A DNA stretch of 52,434 nucleotides from Oscillospiraceae bacterium (lineage in GTDB: Bacteria; Bacillota; Clostridia; Saccharofermentanales; Saccharofermentanaceae). Below the pieces are notes generated by a model. It did no database searches. It worked only from the letters and a program-made list of their open reading frames with translations, and was not told the DNA's origin. Position 1 is the stretch's first letter; the number at the start of each line of letters is the position of its first letter. The stretch is taken from contig CACYRM010000003.1 in assembly GCA_902776845.1 (NCBI GenBank), positions 1 through 52,434 on the forward strand, read 5' to 3'. This document shows, in pieces, positions 18,294 through 27,747 of the stretch. The translations under genes were made by a program, and so were the position numbers.

Positions 18294-19412
18294 TCAGCCT
18301 AAACGCTCGTAGAATTCCTTCCTGAAATCTCCCAGTCTGTCTTCGGCGATAGCCTGACGGATCCTTTCCATGAGCATTAACAGGAAATAGATGTTGTGGT
18401 AAGTGCAGAGCCTTAATCCGAACATCTCATTGGCCTTGATAAGATGCCTTACATATGCGGCAGAGAAGTTCGTGCAAGCATAACAGTCACAGTCAGGATC
18501 CATAGGTCCGAAGTCTTCTGCGAACTTCTTGTCCCTTATGATCTTCTTCCCGTAATCTGTGAGGATAGTGCCATGCCGGCCCATTCTGGTGGGAAGAACG
18601 CAGTCGAACATATCGACGCCTCTGCATGCTCCTTCTATAAGATAATCCGGAGTGCCGACACCCATGAGATAGCGGGGCTTGTCTTCCGGCATAAGGGGTA
18701 CAGTGCAGTCGATCATGTCCAGGAAGAGAGTTTTAGGTTCACCTACTGAGATTCCTCCGATAGCAAATCCGGGAAGGTCAAAAGACGTAATTGCATCAGC
18801 GCTTTTTTTGCGGAGATCCGGATACATTGAACCCTGTATGATCCCGAAAAGAGCCTGTTCATCAGGTCTCTTGTGTGCTTCGATGCAACGCTCGAGCCAT
18901 CTTGTGGTCTTGGCCTGTGATCTGTCGGCATAGGCGTGATCGCAAGGGTAGGGGCAGCATTCATCGAAAGCCATGATTATGTCCGCTCCCAGGTCATTCT
19001 GAACCTGCATAGATATCTCGGGAGTTAAGAATAACTTTCTACCGTCAATATGTGAACTGAACTTAACGCCGTCTTCTTTGACATCCTTCGGTTTTGCGAG
19101 TGAGAACACCTGAAATCCGCCGCTGTCTGTAAGTATTGCGCCTTTCCAGTTCATGAATTTGTGAAGACCGCCGGCCTTGGCAACGATGTCACTTCCGGGT
19201 CTGAGCCATAAATGATATGTGTTTGACAGCATTATGCCCGCGCCCATTCCGTATACTTCCTCGGGGCTCATGCCTTTGACGGAAGCCTGTGTTCCTACCG
19301 GCATAAAAGCAGGCGTCATAAAAGTCCCGTGGGGAGTATGAACCCTGCCGAGTCTTGCTCCGGTCTGGGCGCATGTATGAATGTGTTCGTACCATACGGG
19401 ATGATCTGACAT
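18294..19412 (-). CDS. tgt: Queuine/preQ1 tRNA-guanine transglycosylase
   Basis: Exchanges the guanine at the wobble position 34 of GUN tRNAs for preQ1. The start at 19412 ([14 protein letters not shown], 372 residues) is one base past the queA stop and has GGAGA inside the end of queA; a longer in-frame extension to 19532 would lie inside queA and is not family-like. Motifs are [13 protein letters not shown] with the catalytic Asp at residue 96, [25 protein letters not shown] with the nucleophile Asp, and the zinc site CDCYAC...CTYHN. It forms a two-gene minus-strand operon with queA. Confidence 0.96.
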   Translation of the reverse strand: MSDHPVWYEHIHTCAQTGARLGRVHTPHGTFMTPAFMPVGTQASVKGMSPEEVYGMGAGIMLSNTYHLWLRPGSDIVAKAGGLHKFMNWKGAILTDSGGFQVFSLAKPKDVKEDGVKFSSHIDGRKLFLTPEISMQVQNDLGADIIMAFDECCPYPCDHAYADRSQAKTTRWLERCIEAHKRPDEQALFGIIQGSMYPDLRKKSADAITSFDLPGFAIGGISVGEPKTLFLDMIDCTVPLMPEDKPRYLMGVGTPDYLIEGACRGVDMFDCVLPTRMGRHGTILTDYGKKIIRDKKFAEDFGPMDPDCDCYACTNFSAAYVRHLIKANEMFGLRLCTYHNIYFLLMLMERIRQAIAEDRLGDFRKEFYERLG

Positions 19413-19413
19413 A

Positions 19414-20451
19414 TCAATTCTCCAAATCTGTAATGAACATGGCGTCACCGAATGAGAAGAACCTGTATTCCTCCTCAACGGCGTGTTTATATGCGTTAAG
19501 GACATTTTCTCTTCCCGCCAGAGCGGAAACAAGCATAATGAGCGTGGATTCGGGAAGATGGAAATTAGTGATCAGGGAATTGACGCATTTGAACTCATAG
19601 CCCGGATAGATAAAAATGTTTGTATATCCTGAGGCAGGATTCATTTCAGGATCTTTTGAAGCAACAGCTTCAAGAGTCCTTGTGGAAGTGGTTCCGACAG
19701 AAATGATGCGTCTTCCTTCGGATCTTGCTTTCCTTATGATGTCTGAAGTTTCTTTAGGGAAGTCATACCACTCAGAATGCATCTCATGATCTTCTATCGT
19801 TTCAGCCTTGACCGGTCTGAACGTTCCAAGACCAACATGCAGGGTCAGTTCGGCAACTTCTATACCGTCTTTTTTTAGTTCATCAAGGAATTCTTTGGTG
19901 AAATGCAGACCTGCAGTCGGAGCGGCTGCAGAACCGGGATCCTTGGAATAAACAGTCTGATAACGTTCAGGATCGTCAAGTTTCTCGTGAATGTAGGGCG
20001 GAAGAGGTATGGTTCCTGCCTTATCAAGGACTTCCTCCCATACGCCGTCGAAATCAAAACGGATTATCCTGTTTCCGCTCTCAAGGACTTCTTCACACTC
20101 GGCTTCAAGTTCACCGGGAATGAACGTCATTCGTTTGCCGTTTTTGACCTTTTTGCCCGGACGTGCCAATGTCTCCCAATGGTGATCGTCAATACGCTTT
20201 AAGAGAAGAAGCTCGACCGGACTTTGTGTATCCGACCTGACACCGAGCAATCTGGCCGGAATGACCCTTGTATTATTGATAACAAGCACGTCACCACTGT
20301 GAAGATAATTCCTGATATCGGGAAAATGACCGTCTATGACTTTTCCGGTCTTTTTATCAAGAACCAAAAGACGTGATGCCAGACGGTCCTTTGTCGGTGT
20401 CTGTGCTATAAGCCTCTCGGGCAGATCATAATAGAAATCAGAAGTCTTCAT
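19414..20451 (-). CDS. queA: S-adenosylmethionine:tRNA ribosyltransferase-isomerase
   Basis: Transfers the ribosyl part of SAM to preQ1-tRNA, giving epoxyqueuosine. The start at 20451 ([19 protein letters not shown], 345 residues) has AAAGG upstream; a GTG at 20493 would add 14 unrelated residues. Family signatures are [96 protein letters not shown] and [12 protein letters not shown]. It is the first gene of queA-tgt. The 155-base divergent region upstream (20452-20606) is very AT-rich; no promoter in it stands out clearly. Confidence 0.96.
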   Translation of the reverse strand: MKTSDFYYDLPERLIAQTPTKDRLASRLLVLDKKTGKVIDGHFPDIRNYLHSGDVLVINNTRVIPARLLGVRSDTQSPVELLLLKRIDDHHWETLARPGKKVKNGKRMTFIPGELEAECEEVLESGNRIIRFDFDGVWEEVLDKAGTIPLPPYIHEKLDDPERYQTVYSKDPGSAAAPTAGLHFTKEFLDELKKDGIEVAELTLHVGLGTFRPVKAETIEDHEMHSEWYDFPKETSDIIRKARSEGRRIISVGTTSTRTLEAVASKDPEMNPASGYTNIFIYPGYEFKCVNSLITNFHLPESTLIMLVSALAGRENVLNAYKHAVEEEYRFFSFGDAMFITDLEN

Positions 20452-20606
20452 ATTCCGGCCTTTATTAAAAATATTTCGACAGAAGTTTATCACAATATAA
20501 AAAAAATGTGTAAATACATGACAGTATTTGATATTGATGATAACTTTAGTTTGATAAAATTCGGTTATTCCAATACGAAAATTTATATTTCAACAGGAGT
20601 TTTATT

Positions 20607-21623
20607 ATGAAAGCACTATTTATCGGAGGAACAGGAACCATAAGCAGCGCAATAGTAAGAAGGCTTTCACGCGATAAAGCCTGGGAAGTCTGGCTGATCA
20701 ACCGAGGAAACAGGGCGGATACAGTTCCTGAAAATGTTCATCAGATAAAATGCGATATCAACGATGAAGAAGCAGTGCTTAAAGCCGTCGGAGCAATGAA
20801 GTTCGACTGTGTATGTGAATTCATCGGATTTACAAGAGATCAGGTCGAACGTGATTACAGGCTATTCAAGGATAAGACCAAACAATACATCTATATCAGT
20901 TCTGCATCAGCTTATAACAAACCTTCGGCAAATTATGTGATAACTGAAGGTACATCTCTTGCCAATCCGTATTGGGAATATTCACGTAACAAGATAGCCT
21001 GTGAAGAGTTCCTCATGGCACGTTACAGGGAAGACGGTTTTCCCGTAACTATCGTAAGACCCAGCCATACTTACGATGAGAGGATCATTCCTCTTGGTGT
21101 TCACGGCAAAAACGGTTCGTGGCAGGTCATAAAGAGAATGATGGAGGGAAGACCCGTTATCATTCACGGAGACGGCGAATCACTCTGGCATCTGACGTTT
21201 AACGAGGATTTTGCTGTGGGATACACAGCTCTTATGGGCAACCGCCATGCGATCGGTGAAACGTTCCAGATAACGGGAGATGAGGTCCTTACATGGAATC
21301 AGATATATCAGACTATAGCGGACGCTTTAGGCGTGGAGCTTCATGCTTATCATGTGTCTTCTGAACTGCTGACGGCATTGGGACCGGATTATGATTTTGA
21401 GGGTAGCCTCACAGGCGATAAAGCCGTGTCTGTTGTTTTCGATAACACAAAGATCAAAAGACTTGCGCCTGACCTTAAGACAACTGTGCCGCTTCATAAA
21501 GGCGTAAGGATAGCGCTGGATTACATTCTTGATCACAAGGAATGCATGAAAGAGGATCCCGAGTTCGACAAATGGTGTGATAAAGTCATTGATGCCGTCG
21601 AAAAAATGAAGAAAAACTTTTGA
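20607..21623 (+). CDS. NAD-dependent epimerase/dehydratase (extended/atypical SDR)
   Basis: A 338-residue Rossmann-fold protein. The dinucleotide-binding motif FIGGTGTIS is at residues 4-12, ISSASAY follows the central strand and the catalytic pair is in YSRNK. The tail contains HLTFNEDFAVGYTALMGN and EVLTWNQIYQTIADALG, as in SDR proteins related to CSP41/UDP-sugar epimerase-like enzymes. The substrate cannot be read from the sequence. AACAGGAG precedes the ATG. It is probably monocistronic, 79 bases from trpB. Confidence 0.85.
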   Translation: MKALFIGGTGTISSAIVRRLSRDKAWEVWLINRGNRADTVPENVHQIKCDINDEEAVLKAVGAMKFDCVCEFIGFTRDQVERDYRLFKDKTKQYIYISSASAYNKPSANYVITEGTSLANPYWEYSRNKIACEEFLMARYREDGFPVTIVRPSHTYDERIIPLGVHGKNGSWQVIKRMMEGRPVIIHGDGESLWHLTFNEDFAVGYTALMGNRHAIGETFQITGDEVLTWNQIYQTIADALGVELHAYHVSSELLTALGPDYDFEGSLTGDKAVSVVFDNTKIKRLAPDLKTTVPLHKGVRIALDYILDHKECMKEDPEFDKWCDKVIDAVEKMKKNF

Positions 21624-21702
21624 TATTACATTATTGTGTTTTTGTGCAAATCCGAAGCTTTTGTTGTAAAATGGATTAGATTTTTTCGAAGGGAGACTTT
21701 AT

Positions 21703-23067
21703 ATGTCCGAAATTCCTTACAAGATTTACTTATCAGAGAACGAGATCCCTTCAGCATGGTATAACGTACGTGCTGATATGAAGAATAAACCCGCTCCGCT
21801 CCTTAATCCCGGAACAGGCGAACCTCTTAAGGCAGAGGATCTCTATCCTATATTCTGCGAAGAACTCTCCAAGCAGGAGATGAACAACGACGACCAGTGG
21901 ATCGATATCCCCGGTGAAGTCCTTGATTTCTATAAGATGTACAGACCTTCTCCGCTCGTAAGAGCTTACTGCCTCGAGAAGGCTCTCGGCACACCTGCAC
22001 ATATCTACTATAAGTTCGAAGGTAACAACACTTCAGGTTCCCACAAGCTCAATTCAGCTATTGCCCAGGCATATTATGCTAAGAAGCAGGGACTCAAGGG
22101 CGTTACCACAGAGACAGGCGCAGGCCAGTGGGGTACAGCTCTTTCAATGGCTACAGCTTATTTCGGACTTGACTGCCAGGTTTACATGGTTAAGGTATCC
22201 TACGAGCAGAAGCCTTTCAGAAGAGAGGTCATGAGAACATACGGCGCAACAGTTACGCCTTCTCCTTCTATGACAACCAATGTCGGCCGTAAGATCAATG
22301 AGGAGTTCCCCGGAACAGACGGTTCTCTGGGATGCGCTATCTCCGAGGCTGTTGAGGCTGCAACTTCACAGGAAGGCTACAGATATGTATTAGGTTCAGT
22401 TCTGAACCAGGTACTGCTGCATCAGTCCGTTATCGGTCTTGAGACTAAGGCTGCTCTTGATAAGATCGGTGTTAAGGCTGACATGATCATCGGATGCGCA
22501 GGCGGCGGCTCCAACCTGGGCGGCCTTATCTCACCCTTCGTCGGCGAGATGCTCAGAGGCGAGAACCAGTATGAGATCATTGCAGTTGAGCCTGCTTCAT
22601 GTCCTTCTTTCACAAGAGGTTCTTTCGTTTATGACTTCTGTGATACGGGAAGAGTATGTCCTCTTGCCAAGATGTACACACTTGGCAGCAACTTCATGCC
22701 TGCTCCCAACCATGCCGGCGGCCTTAGATATCACGGCATGAGCACGATCCTGTCTCAGCTCTATGATGACGGATATATGAAGGCTACATCCGTTAAGCAG
22801 ACTGATGTATTCGCAGCTGCTGAGCAGTTCGCGAGGGTTGAAGGCATCCTGCCCGCACCTGAGAGCTCACATGCCATCAAGGTTGCTATTGATGAAGCAC
22901 TTAAGTGCAAGGAGACAGGTGAGGCAAAGAACATCGTATTCGGTCTTACCGGTACAGGTTATTTCGACCTCGTTGCTTACCAGAAGTTTAATGACGGCGT
23001 GATGGATGATTACATCCCTACTGATGATGACATCGCAAAGTCTCTGGCTCAGTGTCCGAAGCTCTGA
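21703..23067 (+). CDS. trpB: Tryptophan synthase beta-like protein (TrpB2 type)
   Basis: A PLP enzyme of 454 residues, longer than classic TrpB (about 400) and of the TrpB2 group, as shown by the N-terminal extension with PSAWYNVRADM and the RPSPLVRAYCLEKALGTPAHIYYKFEGNN stretch. The PLP lysine is K115 in SGSHKLNSA; the phosphate loop is GCAGGGSNLGG. It should condense indole with serine (or phosphoserine) to tryptophan. No trpA or other trp gene is in the window, which fits the TrpB2 role of salvaging free indole or acting apart from TrpA. GAAGGGAG precedes the ATG. Codon use is biased towards highly expressed types and a strong terminator follows. Confidence 0.93.
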   Translation: MSEIPYKIYLSENEIPSAWYNVRADMKNKPAPLLNPGTGEPLKAEDLYPIFCEELSKQEMNNDDQWIDIPGEVLDFYKMYRPSPLVRAYCLEKALGTPAHIYYKFEGNNTSGSHKLNSAIAQAYYAKKQGLKGVTTETGAGQWGTALSMATAYFGLDCQVYMVKVSYEQKPFRREVMRTYGATVTPSPSMTTNVGRKINEEFPGTDGSLGCAISEAVEAATSQEGYRYVLGSVLNQVLLHQSVIGLETKAALDKIGVKADMIIGCAGGGSNLGGLISPFVGEMLRGENQYEIIAVEPASCPSFTRGSFVYDFCDTGRVCPLAKMYTLGSNFMPAPNHAGGLRYHGMSTILSQLYDDGYMKATSVKQTDVFAAAEQFARVEGILPAPESSHAIKVAIDEALKCKETGEAKNIVFGLTGTGYFDLVAYQKFNDGVMDDYIPTDDDIAKSLAQCPKL

Positions 23068-23090
23068 TAGCTTATACTTTTAATTTTTTT

Positions 23091-23130
23091 CAAGGGTTGT
23101 CCGAAAAACGGGCAGCCCTTGTTTTTATTT
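23091..23130 (+). terminator. Rho-independent terminator of trpB
   Basis: A 13-bp stem (23091-23103 with 23109-23121, two G-U pairs), an AAAAA loop, then TTTTTATTT. It lies 24 bases after the trpB stop. Confidence 0.93.
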
Positions 23131-23188
23131 GATAATCCCCGAAAAAGTAATAAAATAATCTTTAGTGTAATGGAATAGGAGAAGATAC

Positions 23189-24169
23189 ATGAGTGATTTT
23201 GATGATAATTGGCAGTTAACGGGTTCAAGTGATCCTGCAACGCCTGATATTCAGCCGCATCAGATAGAGAATCAGGCACAGCCCCAGCCTGTTTATCAGC
23301 AACCGGTCCAGCCGGTTTACCAGCAGCCTGTACAGCCGGCTGCTCAACCGGTTTATCAACAGCCGGAATACCAACAGCCAGTATATCAGCAGCCTGTTCA
23401 GTATGGCCAGCCTCAGCCTGCATATCAGGGTTATCAGCAGCCACAGGCTCCGCAGACTTATGCCCAGCCCGTATATCAGCAGGGTGCTTATCCTCAAAAC
23501 GGAATGCCGGGATTCGGGTTTCCCGGACAGCCTGTCACTTACCAGAATATTGATTATGCTGCCGAGAGGGAGAAGAATCTTAATGAATGCTCCAGAATGA
23601 TCAATCATTTCTCTCCCAAGGTCGATCTTTATCAGGATTATGAGAAATGCAAGACAGATATCGTAAGATATTCGAAAACGAGTACTGCGCCTCTTGTATG
23701 GGGCATCATTGTATGCGTTTTCGGCCTTGTCCTCGCATACACCGCAGCTACAGCCAGTTACAAGGACAATATCATCGGTTACGCTATCGCAGCGGGTGTA
23801 ACAGAACTTATCGGCGCAGGCCTAATCGTTCTGTATGTCCTGAAGAAGAAGCATTGCAAAAAGAAGACTGAAGATCTTTATAAAAAGATGGAAGAGCTTT
23901 CCAATGAACTGTTTCTTCTTTATAACGGCTTCAGCAATTGTATCCTTCCGCCTGAATATACCGACCCGAGGATACTTTTCAAGATCCAGTCATTGATAGT
24001 AGCGGGCACATGCCTGACAGTGGAAAGCGCTTTAAATGCCCTGTTGTCACTGCAGGGTGCTTATATAAGGATCAATGCCGCAAGGGCACAGTTCCAGAGC
24101 GACACTGCAGCCAGATTTAACGGAAAACCGGCTTTCTTTAACGCTGTCAGATATTTCAATCTAAGATGA
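23189..24169 (+). CDS. Pro/Gln/Tyr-rich two-TM membrane protein
   Basis: A 326-residue protein. Residues 31-100 are a low-complexity tail built from QPVYQQP-type units; residues about 125-165 are charged and helical; two membrane helices follow (near 166-187 and 195-217), then a basic KKKHCKKK segment and a helical C-terminal domain of about 100 residues. No enzyme motif is seen. Pro/Gln/Tyr-rich cytoplasmic tails of this kind are common on clostridial membrane proteins and may mediate weak multivalent contacts; that is inference. TAGGAGAAG precedes the ATG. It ends 12 bases from the convergent sensor kinase gene with no terminator between. Confidence 0.8.
   Translation: MSDFDDNWQLTGSSDPATPDIQPHQIENQAQPQPVYQQPVQPVYQQPVQPAAQPVYQQPEYQQPVYQQPVQYGQPQPAYQGYQQPQAPQTYAQPVYQQGAYPQNGMPGFGFPGQPVTYQNIDYAAEREKNLNECSRMINHFSPKVDLYQDYEKCKTDIVRYSKTSTAPLVWGIIVCVFGLVLAYTAATASYKDNIIGYAIAAGVTELIGAGLIVLYVLKKKHCKKKTEDLYKKMEELSNELFLLYNGFSNCILPPEYTDPRILFKIQSLIVAGTCLTVESALNALLSLQGAYIRINAARAQFQSDTAARFNGKPAFFNAVRYFNLR
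23279..23488 (+). repeat. In-gene repeats coding QPVYQQP-type units
   Basis: About 70 codons made of degenerate heptad-like units (VYQQPVQP, VYQQPEYQQP), read as repeated CAGCC.GTTTA.CAGCA DNA. They lie inside the gene at 23189 and are prone to length change by slippage. Confidence 0.7.
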
Positions 24170-24181
24170 TCAGAATATGGC

Positions 24182-25819
24182 TTACAGATTTAAGTCTGTA
24201 CTGTCATTGTTGATCTTTGTCAGCTGGTCTTTCTGGCGGACAACGGGAATGGAGATCTCAAAACAGGCGCCGCCTTCAGGTTTGTTATAAGCCCTGATAG
24301 AGCCATCATGCTCTTCGGCGATGGCTTTGGCGAGTGCAAGTCCGATGCCGTGCTTACCGTCCGAACCTTTTGAGAAACGCTCAAATAAGTGTTCCTGAAC
24401 CTCAGGAGCTATACCGGGACCGTCATCTGATATCTCGAAAACTGCTTTGCTGCCAGAATTATCAGTTCTGCATTTGAAGGTAACTGCAGTTTTACAGTAT
24501 CTTAAGCAGTTGGAGAAGATATTTTCGAGACAACGTATAAGGTCATTCTCATTGCCGTATATATATAAATGCTTTACGTCAATATCGTTGATGATGGCCT
24601 TGTCTTCATGAATGAAATTGCCTCTGACACGGTCGATAATGGTATCGCAGATCCTTCTTACGTCGATATTCTGTTTCTTGACGGTGTAATTGCCGCTGCG
24701 GCTCATATCCATCTTTGAGATAGAAAGCAGGTTCTCAACAAGTCCCGAAAGCCTGCCGGTCTCATCGATGATGACATCGATTGCGTTATCCCTTTCCTCG
24801 TCTGTCTCGAAAACACCATATTTCAGACCTTCCGCGTAGCCCTGGATCGACATAAGGGGAGTGCGCAGCTCGTGAGACGCGTTCTGGAAGAATGTCTTCT
24901 GTTCAATATCAGACTCTTCCAGTTTATAAGCCATGTGATTCATTACATCGCCCAGTTCCGAAAGTTCTTTACTGACTATATGGCCGCTTACGGGCTTAAG
25001 ATCACCTTTGGCGATCCTTTTCGCGAACTTGGAAAGCTTCTGGGTGGAGAAGATGAGAGGATAGGTCATCATGATACTTAATATGCCGGCAATAACCAGG
25101 GCAAGGAGGGCAGCCTGGACCAGAGCAAGCGTCATGGAAGCCATGAATGAATAGTATGATCTCGAGTTGATATAGATACAAAGATAGTAATTGCCGAGAT
25201 CTATGTTTTTCTCTGAGTTCTTTCCGCTCTGATCAGGATTTGTATTGCCGTCACTCTCATCGACTATAGTGGTGACAAGTTCGAACTTCAAAGTCCTGTA
25301 ATAGATGATGTTGCCGTCAATATCGAGGGTCTGGGTCTTATTGAGTAATTTGTATCCTTCCTGGTCTATTACCCGGCTGATTACATTATTGGCACTGTTG
25401 GTATAAGAAGCGGAATAATACGCGGTTGGCCAGAGAACTATATATTTGCCGGTTCTTTCATTTAAAGTGTAAAGGGCAATGCTGGCCTGGTTCGAAAGGT
25501 CGGCTGAAGTAACAATAGTGTTTGTAAGGTAAGCCCTTATATTTTCCTCGTTGACCTCATCCGAGTCTTTGACCTGGGAGGTAAAGGCATCCGCAAAGTT
25601 CTGTGTCGAGTTGACGGCTATATCGAGACGGGAATTACACTCGTTCTCAATGTAGTTTTTTACAATGGACTGGATATAGATATTGATAATAAAGACAACC
25701 AGGATGATTACCACAATCTCAACCGCATAGAAATGGAGTGAGATGGGGATCCTGATTGCCGATTTATTTGCTGAAGGCTTTTTTGTTTTTAACCGTGCCT
25801 GAACCGGTTTATCACTCAT
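24182..25819 (-). CDS. Two-component sensor histidine kinase
   Basis: A 545-residue HAMP-type kinase. There is a basic N-terminus, TM1 (about 29-52), an extracellular sensor region of about 175 residues, TM2 (about 228-255), HAMP, a HisKA domain with phospho-acceptor H316 in NASHELRTPLMSIQGYAEG, and HATPase with N-box ENIFSNCLRY, G1 DDGPGIAPE, F-box LFERF and G2 GKHGIGLALAKAIAEEH. The ligand is unknown. The ATG shares one base with the response regulator stop (TGATG), so the pair is coupled. The neighbouring galE and LCP genes suggest an envelope-linked signal but do not prove it. Confidence 0.95.
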   Translation of the reverse strand: MSDKPVQARLKTKKPSANKSAIRIPISLHFYAVEIVVIILVVFIINIYIQSIVKNYIENECNSRLDIAVNSTQNFADAFTSQVKDSDEVNEENIRAYLTNTIVTSADLSNQASIALYTLNERTGKYIVLWPTAYYSASYTNSANNVISRVIDQEGYKLLNKTQTLDIDGNIIYYRTLKFELVTTIVDESDGNTNPDQSGKNSEKNIDLGNYYLCIYINSRSYYSFMASMTLALVQAALLALVIAGILSIMMTYPLIFSTQKLSKFAKRIAKGDLKPVSGHIVSKELSELGDVMNHMAYKLEESDIEQKTFFQNASHELRTPLMSIQGYAEGLKYGVFETDEERDNAIDVIIDETGRLSGLVENLLSISKMDMSRSGNYTVKKQNIDVRRICDTIIDRVRGNFIHEDKAIINDIDVKHLYIYGNENDLIRCLENIFSNCLRYCKTAVTFKCRTDNSGSKAVFEISDDGPGIAPEVQEHLFERFSKGSDGKHGIGLALAKAIAEEHDGSIRAYNKPEGGACFEISIPVVRQKDQLTKINNDSTDLNL

Positions 25820-26559
25820 CAGTCCTGATTGTCTCCGTCATCGTCATCATCAGATTCTTCACTTGCTCTGTCCACAAGTCTGAAGCCGTAACCCCAGATA
25901 GTAGATATTTTAGCATTTGATTTACTGATTTTCTTCCTTAATCTTTTGACGGTGTCATCAGCGACTCTTGTCTCGACCTGGGTCTCATAACCCCAGATCT
26001 TATCCAGGAGCTCCGCTCTTGATACTGCTCTGTCCCTGTTGGAAATAAGATATGTCAGGAGCTGATACTCGTTGGGAGTGAGCGGAAGGGGCTTTCCCTG
26101 CATGGTTGTCTCTTTTGTCTTTCTGTTGATCACGATATCAGCAAATTCATAGACAGTATCATTATCAGGCTTATCTCCGGTCTTTCCGGTGATCTCCTCC
26201 TGTCTTTTAAGAATAGACTTAACCTTGGATACAAGCTTGACAGGCGAGAATGGCTTGGTGAAGTAATCGTCGCTGCCCATATCAAGACCCTGAATATAAT
26301 CAGCGTCACTGTCTTTTGCCGTGAGCATGATAATAGGTACATTAGATGTCTTTCTGATCTCTTTCAGTATAAAGAAACCGTCATGACCGGGCATCATGAC
26401 ATCAAGGATTATAAGATCGGAAGGGGAATTGGAGAATGTCTCAAATAATTTGTCTCCGTTGGGAAAACCTGTTACGTGAAATCCTTCACGCTCAAGAAAT
26501 GTCTTAAGAAGATTTCTTATATTGTCATCGTCATCTGCAATGTAGATCAGTTTGTTCAT
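25819..26559 (-). CDS. OmpR/PhoB-family response regulator
   Basis: A 246-residue transcription factor. The receiver domain has the acidic pocket IADDDD at 7-12, phospho-acceptor D53 in LIILDVMMPG, the switch Thr in IIMLTAKDSD and Lys in DYFTKPFSP. The C-terminal winged helix shows LTPNEYQLLTYLISNRDRAVSRAEL, RVADDTVKRLRKK and TIWGYGFRLV. The start at 26559 has CGGAGA seven bases upstream; an ATG at 26592 lacks a site. The C-terminus is a run of Asp/Glu (residues about 237-245), which is unusual and may weaken or modulate DNA binding. It is the first gene of the RR-HK operon. Confidence 0.96.
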   Translation of the reverse strand: MNKLIYIADDDDNIRNLLKTFLEREGFHVTGFPNGDKLFETFSNSPSDLIILDVMMPGHDGFFILKEIRKTSNVPIIMLTAKDSDADYIQGLDMGSDDYFTKPFSPVKLVSKVKSILKRQEEITGKTGDKPDNDTVYEFADIVINRKTKETTMQGKPLPLTPNEYQLLTYLISNRDRAVSRAELLDKIWGYETQVETRVADDTVKRLRKKISKSNAKISTIWGYGFRLVDRASEESDDDDDGDNQD

Positions 26560-26608
26560 TTTTGTCTCCGGTTTCGTTTGAATATCACACATATTTTATA
26601 TGAAAAGA

Positions 26609-26636
26609 TTTATATAGTTATTTAAAAATGGTGCAA
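26609..26636 (-). promoter_or_regulatory. Probable promoter of the response regulator operon
   Basis: On the minus strand, -35 TTGCAC (26631-26636) and -10 TATAAA (26609-26614) with a 16-base spacer, about 50 bases ahead of the ATG at 26559. Confidence 0.45.
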
Positions 26637-26667
26637 ATATGAGGAATTAGTTTTATTTTAAATTGTT

Positions 26668-26695
26668 TTGTGGTTAAATGATTTTGCCTGATAAT
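26668..26695 (+). promoter_or_regulatory. Possible galE promoter
   Basis: -10 GATAAT (26690-26695) with a weak -35 TTGTGG (26668-26673), spacer 16. The leader before the ATG at 26714 would be about 12 bases, just enough for the AAGGAG site. Confidence 0.3.
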
Positions 26696-26713
26696 CTATT
26701 TCAAGGAGTGCTT

Positions 26714-27736
26714 ATGCCTACAGTATTGGTTACGGGAGGTAACGGTTATATAGGTTCACATACCGTTATTTCTCTTTTCGAAAATAATTATGACGTTATA
26801 ATCGCAGACAATCTTTCCAACAGCAAGATGGAAGTACAGAACCGGCTTGAGAAGATCACCGGAAAAAGATTCAAGTTCTATAATGTTGACTGCTGCGATA
26901 TTGATTCTTTAAGAAAAGTATTTGAAGAGAATAAGATCGACAGCATTATCCACTTTGCCGGACTTAAGGCTGTCGGCGAATCCGTAAGAATGCCTTTGGA
27001 GTATTATTCCAATAACATCGGCAGCATGATCAATGTCTGCAGACTTATGACCGAATTCGGTGTCAGCAAACTTGTTTTCAGTTCATCAGCAACTGTTTAC
27101 GGCGAGAGTGATGATGTTCCTTTTACGGAGGAAAGCCCGCTCGGTACGTGCACTAATCCGTATGGCTGGACCAAGTGGATGCTCGAGCAGATCTTAAGGG
27201 ATTTTGCGAAGGCTGAGCCTTCTGTCAAGGTTTGTCTGTTAAGATACTTTAATCCGGTCGGCGCTCATGAGAGCGGTCTTATCGGTGAGGACCCGAAAGG
27301 AATCCCCAATAATCTTTTCCCTTATATTTCCAAAGTTGCCGGAGGAACATTGGATTGTCTTACGATTTTCGGTAATGACTATAACACTCCGGACGGCACA
27401 TGCGTCAGGGATTATATTCATGTGTCCGATCTTGCGAATGGTCATGTGAAAGCTATTGAATATCTTGACAGGACTGAAGATTCCGTAAGTGTGTTCAATC
27501 TCGGCACAGGAAAAGGCACTTCGGTAATTGAAGCAGTCAATGCTTTTGAGAAAGCGTGCGGACATGAGATAAAGCATGTTTTCGGACCGAGAAGACCGGG
27601 CGATATTGCTGTCAGCTATGCTTCAACTGAGAAAGCTGAAAAGTTGCTTGGCTTTAAAGCTGAATATGGTATCGAAGAGATGTGTTCATCCTGCTGGAAG
27701 TGGCAGACTATGAATCCGGAGGGACTTCAGGACTGA
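26714..27736 (+). CDS. galE: UDP-glucose 4-epimerase
   Basis: Interconverts UDP-glucose and UDP-galactose using bound NAD. 340 residues, a normal length. The NAD motif TGGNGYIGSH starts at residue 7; SSSATVYG carries the catalytic Ser/Thr; Y150 and K154 form the YxxxK pair; CLLRYFNPVGAHESGLIGEDP is the family substrate-binding signature. The start at 26714 follows CAAGGAG; an in-frame ATG at 26678 gives a non-homologous extension. The LCP ligase gene starts 11 bases downstream, so galE may feed cell-wall glycopolymer synthesis, or galactose use together with the alpha-galactosidase at 46078. Confidence 0.95.
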   Translation: MPTVLVTGGNGYIGSHTVISLFENNYDVIIADNLSNSKMEVQNRLEKITGKRFKFYNVDCCDIDSLRKVFEENKIDSIIHFAGLKAVGESVRMPLEYYSNNIGSMINVCRLMTEFGVSKLVFSSSATVYGESDDVPFTEESPLGTCTNPYGWTKWMLEQILRDFAKAEPSVKVCLLRYFNPVGAHESGLIGEDPKGIPNNLFPYISKVAGGTLDCLTIFGNDYNTPDGTCVRDYIHVSDLANGHVKAIEYLDRTEDSVSVFNLGTGKGTSVIEAVNAFEKACGHEIKHVFGPRRPGDIAVSYASTEKAEKLLGFKAEYGIEEMCSSCWKWQTMNPEGLQD

Positions 27737-27747
27737 TCGCAGGGAAT

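Noticed and set aside
20452..20606. Riboswitch (preQ1) in the leader of queA
   Set aside because: The AT-rich leader shows no convincing C-rich loop and pseudoknot arrangement of the preQ1 class, and tgt/queA are not usually its targets; not supported.
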